Shown here: piece by piece, positions 1-10,572 of the stretch | Layout: each line of letters starts with the position of its first letter | Position numbering within the stretch: the stretch's first letter is position 1 | Assembly: GCA_963971425.1 (NCBI GenBank) | Contig: OZ020525.1 | Location: forward strand, 18,854,187 to 18,918,186 | DNA from: Bryoerythrophyllum caledonicum | Taxonomy: Eukaryota > Streptophyta > Bryopsida > Pottiales > Pottiaceae | Direction of reading: 5' to 3' | Length of the DNA stretch: 64,000 nt | Notes under the pieces: generated by a model | What the model was told of the DNA's origin: nothing | The model's input: only the letters and a program-made list of their open reading frames with translations | Databases searched by the model: none | Translations under genes and position numbers: made by a program

Positions 1-2054
1 CTTTTTATTACTTTTTTGCTCGCTCTCTTGCGAGGACAAGGAGGCCACCTACCCCCCGGTTTTGAAGTCTGCAGTTTGTCTGTGTGGCGATGAACAAGGC
101 AGTTCAACCAGTCTGCCAATTTTCACCAACTCCCTCAGAGATGCTTTGCAGGACAGACCCAGTTGTTTAGTTATTAGGATTTGGAACAAGTCTTTGAGAT
201 TGGGGTGCATGTGTCTGGAAAAATAATAATTCACTGCAATGTAAGAGCCGGGCGATGGAAGCAACCAGTGTGATTACTTTTTCGCCTTTGGCTAAGGTGG
301 ACGTACTCCATCTTACAAGTGCCCCGTCTTGTCTGTATTCTTTTGTCGTGGTATTGACCATTACGCATGCTTCTGTGGGGGCAACATCTTTGATTCTGCA
401 TCATTAGTGGCTGCTTCCAGTACATGTGTCAATTTTTAAACCTACACATGGTGTACTGGAGTCAGTGCCAAGTACCCGGGTAATTGGCATCACACTGTTT
501 TAACAACCTTTGCCCCGCCACACAACAGTAAGTAAGTGGGGGAAACACAATAAATAAACAAACGGGTAGATTTAAAATCTGTGCTTTTGCTCCATCCAAC
601 AAAAGTACATGTGGCCCCACCCTAACAGTGATGTAGCATTAGCTGGAGTAAGGTCCCTTGACAATTGGTGACCTTGTCCCTTGGAAAATGGGACTTTGAC
701 ATCACACCCAGTCAATTGATAGAGGAGAAAAAGAAAGGGACAATCACTTGAAGAATATGGGAGCAATAACCCAAGTCATGCGAAAGGTGCTATTGTAAGA
801 TATATCCTTGCATACTTGTTGCATGCCACTCATGATTGACGTGGAGTCCTTTCCCAGTGGGCAATAACTGAACAACATGAGGTACTTGAGTTTTCAACTA
901 ATGCCAAACCAGTCCATCACTCCAGTTCTTGGTCCCCATACCCAGAATAACACAACCTTTTTTTTCTTCCCCCCCTTTCCCCCAACTCCTCTTTACCTCC
1001 ATGAGTACGCCAGCTCAGCTGCCGGAGGCGTAGGGCATGAAGCATGACCCAGAAGAAAGGCCTCCACCCACACTCATGACCATGACAAAATCAAGGCGGA
1101 ACATGGAATGAATGATGAACCAACTCCCTCCCAGTCAGCCCACACATTGAAAGAAATCGGGGACGAGCGACGAAAGATGGGTTGGGTGGTTGGTTGTTGG
1201 ATGCACATGGCGTTGGTTGCAGTTTCAGTTGTTGCACGGTTACAGGACCGGGGGCGGGTAACGAAAACCCCAACCAAAACCCAACCTGCCGAAAGCATGG
1301 GGGGATGGAAACCATCAAGAGCTCAAACCACCAAATCTCATCACAGAGAAGCATGCATACTACGTCAGGAAAAAAAAAAATCACCCAAACGAAACGAGTC
1401 CGCCTCACCGGCCGAGAGGCCGGGCCCGCGAATACTTTTTTTTTTTTTTTTTTTTTTTCCTTTGAAAAATCCCAAGGAAAGGACGCACGCCCTGTTGGTG
1501 TCATGCCCGCGGCACCTTCTTCGGGAGGACGAGGAGGTGGGGACCTCTGGCTTCTCTGAAACGCTAGTACAAATTTGTACCAGCCCGAATTTACTGAATT
1601 GTCGACACTCCTGTGGGACGACTCCTTCGCCTGTCAGAGATTCTGGACGCACTCGCTGAAGTGGCAAGGCTACTCCGTGTTGATTAATACTAATTAGGGG
1701 AGGCTCACGAGTCGAGTTAAGGGCAGTCAGTCAGACGACGCCGGCATCACGGGCCCGGCAGGCAAGGAGGCAGGCTGTCCTTTTTCTGGCATGCGACGAG
1801 GAGATAACATATTAGCAGTGTTAGTAGCAGCAGCAGTTGGTGTAGTAGTGCAGCAGCAGCAACTGCAGCAGCTCACATGCATACTCACAGCAAGATGATG
1901 AGGAATTCAGTTCGGGTTGTGCGCTCCTCATGATGGCTCCCGTCTAGAATTTAACTGACTCGTTTCTTGCGGACGTTCCAACCTTTTTCCTTGCTAGCAC
2001 CTACTTTTTGGATAGCGCTCCGGCCAAGATCGTAGTTTGGAATTGGAATTGGCA
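1..2054. other. upstream region without recognised gene
   Basis: No reading frame here resembles a protein family I know. The open frames between about 1090 and 1660 run through a T tract (about 1436-1458) and low-complexity sequence and look fortuitous. A CAG/GTAG-rich stretch lies at about 1825-1871. The last few hundred bases probably hold the promoter and 5' leader of the RING ligase that starts at 2055, but I could not place a TATA box or transcription start. Confidence 0.5.
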
Positions 2055-3430
2055 ATGGCAGTGCAATCGCAGTACCCCTCGAACGTCATTCTGGCGGAGA
2101 ATCATGGCAACAGGTGTGGTTTTGGATTCGTTGCGTGTGAGAGTTTCGTTGTGGTTTTTGTTTTCGGGAGGAGGAGCTGATTTTTCTTTGTGGTTTCAAT
2201 TGGAGCAGGAATACGAGAGCGACTGAGGATCGGGGGTACCCGGGCTCGTTTCTGGCCAAGTTCCAGACGCCCGCGGCAGTGATGCAGCAGCAGCAGGCCG
2301 GGGTGAATCAGTATCATCTGTTCAGTCAATGTGAGTTGAGTGGCCGGATTTGCGTTTGGGATATTTGGTTTGGTTTGGTCGGATTCGTGACGGGTGCCAA
2401 TTGTGTGATGCGCAGTGGCGGGTGGACGTCCTTACGCTGCGCTTGACGCGTCAATCCTGAACGCTGTGGAGAAGCAGGCGGGCTCCCGGAAGCGGGCTCG
2501 GGAAGGTGACGATCTGCGCGGTCAATGGCAACAACAACAGCAGCAGCCGCAGCAGCAGCAGCAGCAGGTGTTGGTTGAGTTTCAGAATCCTGGGACGGTG
2601 GTGAACCCGCAGTCCACTGGCGTGTCGACCGGGTTGCGCCTCGCGTTCGAGGATGATCGACTGCGGTCGGCGTCGCCCGTGTCGACGAGCGGGCGCGTAG
2701 GGGAAGCGACGACCATGGCGGAGATGTCGCATTTGCAGCAGGAGCGGGACGAGATTGAGCAAATTCTGAAGATTCAGGTGTGTTACCGCGACGCGCGCGA
2801 GTTGTTCTTGAACCCTAACTTGGGAGGGAGGACGAGGCGCTGACATTTTCGTTGCAATTGCAGAATGAGCAGTTAAGGAGTTTCTTGGACGAGAAGCGGC
2901 AACGGCACTGCCGGGAGCTCCTAGCGGCCGTGGAGGATGGATTCTCGCGGCGCCTGCGCGAGAAGGACGCGGAGATGGTGAATGTGAAGCGGCAGAACCA
3001 GGAGCTTCTGGAGAGGTTCAACCAGCTGAGCGCGGAGTCTCAGCACTGGCAAGCGAAGCTGCGTGGCACGGAGACGATGATCACCATCCTCCGATCCAAC
3101 TTGCACCAGGCCCAGCAGCAGCAGCAACAACAACAGCAGGCGTTTCCACTCAGCCGCGAGCAAAGCAAGGAAGGGTGCGGAGACAGCGAGGCCGACGACT
3201 GCGCGTCGTCCTACGTTGACGACCGCAACGACGCGCACATCCGCACGTTCAACGAGAACAAGGAGCTTCGCGAGCAGCGCACCTGCCGCGTCTGCCGCTG
3301 CAACGACGTGTCGATGCTGCTCCTGCCGTGCCGCCATCTCTGCCTGTGCCAGGATTGCGAGGGCCAGCTTCACGCGTGCCCACTTTGCCGAACGCGCAAG
3401 AATGCCAGCGTACAAGTGTACATGTCATGA
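2055..3430 (+). CDS. BOI-related RING E3 ubiquitin ligase (S-ribonuclease-binding-protein type)
   Basis: Four exons join in frame: 2055-2113, 2209-2330, 2416-2777 and 2864-3430, giving 369 residues. All three introns (95, 85 and 86 bp) are GT-AG. The product starts MAVQSQYPSNV, typical of the BOI/BRG family. It then has a Q-rich, low-complexity region, a central coiled coil (from about residue 150, continuing into exon 4) and a C-terminal C3HC4-type RING: CRVC, then PCRHLCLC, then CPLC, ending NASVQVYMS, the family's standard tail. Known relatives are ubiquitin ligases that restrain cell death and gibberellin and stress signalling. Q runs are encoded at about 2530-2565 and 3114-3138. The start was chosen because only it gives the conserved N-terminus. 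The long open frame beginning at 2415 is simply exon 3 read back across its acceptor. Nothing is missing from the RING, so the enzyme should be active. Confidence 0.92.
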
Positions 3431-5092
3431 TCCATCGCCTCTGTAGAAACACCAGAAACCGAGAACCCAATTCACAACCAAATTCATATACCGATCCCAC
3501 ACCCATCAAATTAGGGTTTTCTCGTCTTCCTCCACTTCATCTCCTTCCTTTTAGGGTTCCAGTCGCATGCACAGGTGCATGTCGAGGTTTTGCACTTGTG
3601 AGTCAATCTGTACATGCACTTAAATTTTTTTTGGCAGGTCACCCTTTTTTGTGATTGTAGACGTCGAATGCCAATTGTAACAATATTAATTGAAGTTGGT
3701 GGTGCCTTTCCATCCAACGTTCGACGAATTATTAATACCATTTCTGCTCACGAGTACAGAACGCTTGTCGTGTTGGTCTGTACGAGGTAGGATTACTCTC
3801 CTCACGCTTCACATGGGACTCACCCCTCACATCAGTTCAATTACTACGCCTGGTAGTTGTTGATGATGAAGCGTGTGGGCTCATTCACCTTCTAGCCATG
3901 TTGGTGAGGCGGCTATGCTCATCTCCTTGGGACCTGAGATGAATTTTCCCCCAAACGTAACTTGCAGCAGGTTCAAATGGATTTTGTTGTCTGCAGTACG
4001 CATGACACTGGCACCGGATCCACTCCGGATTCTCATCAGCTAGACTAGTAAGGTGGGGGAGTCAGACCATGACGGTGGTCAGGACAGCGACCTCACCATT
4101 ATGGCCCATAACCGTAACTTGTAAAAAACCACTACACTCTCTCTTCCTGCAATCACTTTCAGTTGCGGCCTTGAGAGTCGTCAGCCTGGTGCCCAATTAT
4201 TGTACAGGGCCTTGACTGATGCGGACAACTTCATGGCAGGCAGGCTTGTCCCACAGATCATCTGCGCCTTGATATCTGTCACGGCGCTAGTACGCCTCCT
4301 GTTCCGGCCCCGCATGTGCTGATCGTGGTGAAGCGCATTGCTTGACAAGACTCTCAAGTCATTAGTCGTCGTCTGCCATGCCAGCTCCGTTCACCCACCC
4401 CTTAATTAATCCTGCTAAGTAAGTAAGTATACACTCATCCCTCCTGTAAGTTATAACCAAATCTAACCCCGGTGGATGGAGGTGGTAAGAATTTAGTAGA
4501 GGCATTAGAAGTCATGAGAGGTGTAATTTAAAGGAGGGTCCATAATTTGAGACGAATTCGCGTTCGCCACGAGACTTTCTTATTGTGTGCTCGTGCGGTG
4601 CAAATATAACATTCCTAGATTCGCTAAGCACGATGAGGGCCATGCGGCATCTGCGTCTTTGTGGAGGTTTATAATACTTATTGAGGCAGCGATTATCTGG
4701 AGTCTCATGTAAGTATGTTTATCGCCCACGTCATTGGCATGGGTGTGGCCACTTGGAATGGCTTTCAGTGGCGCTGGAATGATTCCTGGAGCTGCTGCTT
4801 GAATGCCTCTTGCCTTGCCTTGCCTTGCCTGGACTCCATTCCATGGACGTCAAGGGGGAGGTGCTACGTTTCCTCAACCTTCTAGAACACGGATTAGCTT
4901 GGGCTCGGTCTATTGTTGCCTCCTCAGCACATGTCCTTCCTGTCCCACTGAATTTCCTCTCCACCTCGGTGGAATGTTCGGCGAAGAGTTTTTTACTCCT
5001 CCCTTCAAGGCTCACACATGAAGAAAAAATAGAAAAAAAAGTTGAAGAAGAAGAAGAACTCCGGTCCCCATCGGGAACTGGCATGAATACAA
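3431..5092. other. intergenic, no gene seen
   Basis: This holds the 3' UTR of the RING ligase and then unannotated sequence. A short CCTTG run lies at about 4810-4830 and an AAG-rich tract at about 5040-5060. The overlapping open frames at 4731-5097 on both strands have no recognisable domain. Confidence 0.5.
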
Positions 5093-6369
5093 GGTAAGCC
5101 CCCTAAAACCGACAAGTTAACCCCTAAAGGACCACGACCACTTTCGCCCTAAAACCAGTCCAAAACTGCCATTGCCAAAAAGAGACATGAAAATCACATC
5201 TTAAAGTGAATTTCGGATTTTCAACCGTAAGATCTTAAAATAGACTTCTATATAAACATGCAGTAAAAAATTCGTTGCAATCCACCGCACGGATTGATAG
5301 ATTTTAGTGTTTGAAGTCAAAACAATGGTTCATTTCTTCCCTGCGTTGAGTAGATCAGGAGACTTTGACTTCACTTTGTATCAAATTTTTGCATTGTACA
5401 AGGTCTAAATCTTTTACCATTGCCTTAAGCATGATGTTATTTCCCAACACACCAATTTTTAGAGGTAAAAAAGGGGTGTAGCATATTCAAAACAAGTGTG
5501 CAAGGAGTGGAGGTTCAAAAATTGCCATTTCACGTTTAATTTTTTTGTGAACTACGTATGTATTTGAAAGATAATCCAAACGGTAAATAAGAAGGTTTTC
5601 ACCACATATTGTTGTTGAAAACATAAAAAGTGAAAAATATGAAGATCTCTAGGTTTTATGTAGAAAAGATGAAGTTTTTTTCCCCGTTGCCCGACAATGT
5701 GTGAAAATGTTTGACTTGGAACAAAATGCCTTTTTACACTAAAGACAATAATTTTTTTGGAAAATTTCTAAATAAGGAAATATTCTTTATGTGTGTGAAA
5801 AATCTCAATGTCAATAGAAGCTTTTGTCTAAAATTTTGGAGGTGCCCAGAGTCCCACTTTTGGCTTTAAGTGGTACTAACTTTCAAACCACAAATCCAAA
5901 ATAAAAATAAAAAAATCTCCACGAAGCTCTTATCAGATCCTATCTTGAAAAAAAAAAATCAATTAAAAAGGATTTTTTTTTGAATTGTAGGTACATGCCC
6001 AAAATCAAAAATGACCCCAGGGGGACCTTTGGTCCTTTAGGGGGTTAAGGAATGTGCATATATGGAGAGAGGAGATAATTATACTGTTATTTTTCAGTGA
6101 TAGCCAATATAATTACAATTCCAACCCAAGTGATTTCATATTTTTTCGATGAAAACTAAATTAGTTATGAATTTTCAAACTGTTCAGCCATGTTTAGTGG
6201 GTGGCCGGTAGTAGGTACCCCACAACCAACCACTAAACATAAGGGTCTTGACTAATAGCAAACCTCCATTTGGAGCTCAGTTGGTGGCAATGGGATGGAA
6301 GAGGGTTGGATATACCCCAATTTTGTAGGTGTTGGCTATGGGTTGTTGTTGGTTATGGGGGGGCTTACC
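5093..6369. mobile_element. Harbinger/Tourist-like MITE, copy H1, split by a TTAA-type MITE
   Basis: The left end is GGTAAGCCCCC and the right end GGGGGGCTTACC. Removing the 924 bp insert at 5121-6044 and one TTAA leaves about 349 bp, matching the uninterrupted copy H2 at 54348-54684 (337 bp) along its length. The right flank is TTA, the 3 bp duplication seen at H2, but the left flank reads CAA, so one side has changed. There is no coding capacity. The 12 bp end and TTA target suggest a PIF/Harbinger (Tourist) origin by inference. Confidence 0.75.
5121..6044 (+). mobile_element. piggyBac-like MITE (TTAA type), copy P1
   Basis: The element begins CCCCTAAAGGACCA and ends with its inverse, and is flanked by TTAA at 5117-5120 and 6045-6048. 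Length 924 bp, AT-rich, no ORF. TTAA duplication with a CCC-starting terminus is the hallmark of piggyBac-type transposition. No transposase is present, so it would have been moved in trans. It shares its internal sequence with P2-P5. It lies inside H1, 28 bp from that element's left end. Confidence 0.8.
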
Positions 6370-6548
6370 TTAGTGTTTGTTCATTCTCTTCACTAAGGCC
6401 ATGACCACATGACTTAGGATAGTGTAATAGGACTACTCTCCCCTTTCGAGGGTAAACACTATTCTACAGTAAGTGCCTTAGAGACAACCGACATGTCATC
6501 CCCTCTAAGGGCTTTTTGGGTATCCATACAATGGTAATCAGAGTTGAT

Positions 6549-6801
6549 GTAAGGCACCTTCCAAGCCGAGAAGTTAAGCAAGGTGCACATATGGAGAGAG
6601 AGGATAGAAATATAGATTGAATTTTTAGTGATAGCCAATAGAATTACAATTTCAACCCAAGTGATTTCATATTTTCTCAATGAGATGTGAATTGTTTATG
6701 AATTTTCAAAGTGTGTTGCCATGTTTACATGGTGGCTGCCAATAGGTACCTCCTAGAAGCGCCAACCAAAAGAAAGTCTTTGACAAGTCCTCATAAACAA
6801 C
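6549..6801. mobile_element. Harbinger/Tourist-like MITE, decayed copy H3 with the unfilled TTAA site
   Basis: This stretch aligns with H1 and H2 through the GTGCA-CATATGGAGAGAG block, the CCAACCCAAGTGATTTCATA block and the CAGCCATGTTTA-like block. The right half is lost and the ends are approximate. At 6575-6578 it holds a single TTAA at exactly the position where H1 and H5 carry a TTAA-flanked insert, so it is a natural empty-site paralogue. Confidence 0.6.
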
Positions 6802-6839
6802 ACTCATAATATACAATATATTATTATAATCAAATTATA

Positions 6840-7459
6840 TCCGCCTTCATCCGCCACACTTTAACTAAGACTAATTAGAAAACTCAAACAAATTCATAAA
6901 TATTCACAACATAGATTTGAGGACTATATAGTTTGAAGTAAACAAAAGATTTTCCCTTCTCACCAAAAGATGATCAATAGAATTTGACTTCACAAGGTGT
7001 CAAATTTGTGCACTACACTTTGTTTAAATTTACTACTAGAATTGTTTACATGATGTTGGTTCCTTGTAAACCAATATTTAGAGGTAAGTGAGAAGCATAG
7101 CAATTTCAAAATAATTATGTAAAGAACAAAGATTTTATTTTTTGCGTACTTCAATTGCATATCAATGTGAGTTCAAATGGTAAACAAATTGTATGTACCA
7201 ATTATTAAAAAACTTGAAAAAAATTCAATTTTTAATTAAAAATATAAAATTAAAAAAAATCTTCTTGAGCATGGCATAAAAACATTTGACTTACTTTAAA
7301 ACATGATTTTACAACAAGGAACGTTTTTTTTATAAGTCTAAACTAAAAACCATTAAATATGTGTATCAAAAATCTCAATGATAGTAGAGGGATGTAGGAA
7401 ATTGTTTAAGCCACTTGTAGATTTTGTCAATGATCGCTTCTGGCCCTGTCCTTAAAGGG
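6840..7459 (+). mobile_element. piggyBac-like MITE, diverged copy P2
   Basis: Internal blocks match P1 in order (the TTTGACTTCAC block, the ATGATGTT block, the AAAATCTCAATG block). The right end, GTCCTTAAAGGG, is followed by TTAA at 7460-7463. The left end is too degraded to fix. It is clearly older than P3 and P4, judged by eye from the amount of divergence. Confidence 0.55.
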
Positions 7460-7514
7460 TTAAAGAATCATACCTATATTTCTTAAAAAAACACTTCATA
7501 ATGGTTGTTTCTAA

Positions 7515-8434
7515 CCCCTAAAGGACCAAGTGTCCCTTGGGGGACAATTTTGATTTCGGGTAGGTTCCCAAAATTCGAAAAAAAATCTAGATTTTTTTTC
7601 AAACTCTTATACTAGATTTTCCCTGATAAGTGCTCCATAAGGATATTTTTAATATTATTTTTGAATTCATGGTTTGAAAGTTAGTACCACTCAAAGTTTA
7701 AAATGGGGACTCCGCGCAGCTCCAAAATTTTGCTAGAAGTCTCTATTGACGTTCACATTTTCCATATATGTAGAGAATATTATCTTCTTTGAAAATGTAA
7801 AAAAAAATCTTGTCTTTCGTGTTAAAAAACATTTTAATTCAAGTCAAACATTTTTACACATTTCGAGCAAGCGGGGAAAAAACTTCATCTTTTCTACATA
7901 AAACCTAGAGATCTTCATATTTATCACTTTTTATTTTTTCTACAACAATATGTGGTGTAAACCTTCTTATTGATCGTTTGGATTATCATTCTAAAACATA
8001 TTAAATTCTCAAAAAATAAAATTTTGAATTGACAATCTTTGAACCTCCACTCCTTGCACTTGTTTTGAATATGCTACACCCCTTTTGTACCTCTAAAAAT
8101 TGTGGTATACGGAACTAACATCATGCTCAACACAATGGTAATAGATTTAGACCTTGAATAGTGCAAAAAAGTAATACCAAGTGAAGTCAAAGTCTGTTGA
8201 TCCACTCAACGCACGGAAGAAAATGAACCATTTTCTTGACTTCAAACACTATAATCTTTCAATCCATGGGGTCAAAGTGTATGAAATTTTGTGAGTATGT
8301 TACTTAGTAAGTCTTAATGGAGATCCGATGGTCAAAAGGATAAATATAAGGTTTTGTTTCCTTTGTTACTCATTGCACTAGAATCAACAATTTTGAAGTG
8401 TTTTTGGTGTGAAATTGTCATGGGCTTTTAGGAA
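7515..8434 (-). mobile_element. piggyBac-like MITE, copy P3 (inverted)
   Basis: The outer end is CCCCTAAAGGACCAAGTGTC after CTAA (7511-7514). The inner end is GGGCTTTTAGGAA before TTAG (8435-8438), so both flanks are one base from TTAA. It is the reverse complement of P4 over almost its whole length, with only scattered differences by eye. Short pieces on either side (about 7470-7510 and 8448-8487, the latter ending GCGTTAA) look like halves of another, older family member into which P3 inserted. Confidence 0.7.
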
Positions 8435-8438
8435 TTAG

Positions 8439-9451
8439 AAGAGTAAAAGCACCAAAATTGACCCTGGTAGAGCCTTGTAGGCGTTAAAAGCTTAAAGAGA
8501 TACTTTTCGGGTGGTTTTGGTGAAACATAATCTTGGTACTTTAGGGGTAAACTATTAATGTACTTAAGATATTCAAATTAAACATGAATAAAACTTTAAT
8601 ATCCTAGAGGATCATTGTCCAAATAGAATGGTATTTTTAGTATTTGGGCAAGTTCCTCTCTTGTCAATTTTGAGTGAGATTTTTTGAGTCTTTTTTTGAG
8701 AAAAGTAAGCTTTTATTAAAGCTTTGTAAGAATGAAGTTCCAATTACATTAGATATTCAATCTTAAAGTAGTGTTACTCAAAATTTATAGTTTATTTACA
8801 AAGGTGGGTAGGTTAGGCAATTGTACTTAGCTTCTCCAATGACTTTGAAATTTTGTCTATTTATATCCAAGATGACTTCCTTCAAAATTCTACAGAATAA
8901 AATTATAAAAACTAATGTACTACAAGGCATAGACTTCACTTTAAATTGCATGAAAGGAAGTTTTATTTTTCAACATATTACGTGAGGTACAAAATTTTAA
9001 TTTTTTCTTTTTCTTTTTCAATATCAAAAAATATATATACATTTATGTTCACCATTTCAATTGACATTCATTAAGAAATATTATCACAAATAAAAAATTG
9101 TATTTTATTAGGCAGCTTGTAAGATTCATGCAAGATTTTTTGAATGTACAGTACTAGGGAACCTTTAGCATATCTAAATCACATCATTGGCTCATTTATG
9201 TTGTCATGATGAAGAGTTGCAACTTTGCACAAATTTGCAAAAAATCATTTTATCAGGTAAACAAAGTAGATTGACCTTATAAAAATAGGATGATATAGAA
9301 TTATTTAGTTCAATTTATATTATATAATCATCTTGGTTGACACGATGAAAGATTACACATATTCTTCTAATAGGACAAACTAAGATTCTTGTGGTTTTAA
9401 AAATGAAATGAATGGAGTAAATTTAAATATTTAGGATGTTTTGTATTGACA
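8439..9451. other. AT-rich spacer between two inverted MITEs
   Basis: The first 50 bp look like the terminal remnant of an older TTAA-type MITE. The rest is AT-rich with long A and T runs and no recognisable gene or repeat. Confidence 0.45.
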
Positions 9452-9455
9452 TTAA

Positions 9456-10277
9456 TCCCTAAAGGACCGTGACAATTTCACACCAAAAACACTTCAAAAT
9501 TGTTGATTCTAGTGCAATGAGTAACAAAGGAAACAAAACCTTATATTTATCCTTTTGACCATCGGATCTCCATTAAGACTTACTAAGTAACATACTCATA
9601 CACTTTGACCCCATGGATTGAAAGATTATAGTGTTTGAAGTCAAGAAAATGGTTCATTTTCTTCCGTGCGTTGAGTGGATCAACAGACTTTGACTTCACT
9701 TGGTATTACTTTTTTGCACTATACAAGGTCTAAATCTATTACCATTGTGTTGAGCATGATGTTAGTTCCGTATACCACAATTTTTAGAGGTACAAAAGGG
9801 GTGTAGCATATTCAAAACAAGTGCAAGGAGTGGAGGTTCAAAAATTGTCAATTCAAAATTTTATTTTTTGAGACTTTAATATGTTTTAGAATGATAATCC
9901 AAACGATCAATATGAAGGTTTACACCACATATTGTTGTAGAAAAAATAAAAAGTGAAAAACATGAAGATCTCTAGGTTTTATGTAGAAAAGATGAAGTTT
10001 TTTCCCCGCTTGCCCGAAATGTGTAAAAATGTTTGACTTGAATTAAAATGTTTTTTAACACGAAAGACAAGATTTTTTTTTTACATTTTCAAAGAAGATA
10101 ATATTCTCTACATGTATGGAAAATGTGAACATCAATAGAGACTTCTAGCAAAATTTTGGAGCTGCGCAGAGTCCCCATTTTAAACTTTGAGTGGTACTAG
10201 CTTTCAAACCATGAATCCAAAAAAATATATTTTTTAATAAATAAAAAACAAAAAATAAAAAAACAATAAAAATATAT

Positions 10278-10327
<50 letters not shown>

Positions 10328-10456
10328 CTCTCCATGGAGCTCTTATCAGGTACAATCTAGTATAAGAGTTTGAAAAATAAAAGATTTTTTTTCAAATTCT
10401 AAGAACGTGCCCAAAATCCAAAACGTACGCCCCTCGTACACTTGGACTCTTAGGGA
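9456..10456 (+). mobile_element. piggyBac-like MITE, copy P4
   Basis: It begins TCCCTAAAGGACCGTGAC after TTAA (9452-9455) and ends GGACTCTTAGGGA before TTCA. About 1 kb long; the extra length over P1 is partly an AT microsatellite near its right end. It forms a long inverted pair with P3. Confidence 0.7.
10280..10323. repeat. (AT)n microsatellite
   Basis: About 22 AT dinucleotides in a row inside MITE copy P4, absent from the otherwise near-identical P3. It therefore expanded after those two copies diverged, or was lost from P3. Confidence 0.9.
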
Positions 10457-10572
10457 TTCACTCTTGCAACAATTGGCCACTGTCTCGCACATCTATGAAT
10501 GCATTTTGTGCTCCTTATTAGCTTTCCAACAAATCTCTCAAATCTCTAATCCATGCAGGCATTAACAAAGAA

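Noticed and set aside
1091-1667. Overlapping open frames on both strands, including one of 183 codons
   Set aside because: They run through a T tract and low-complexity DNA, have no domain, and lie upstream of the RING gene; open by composition.
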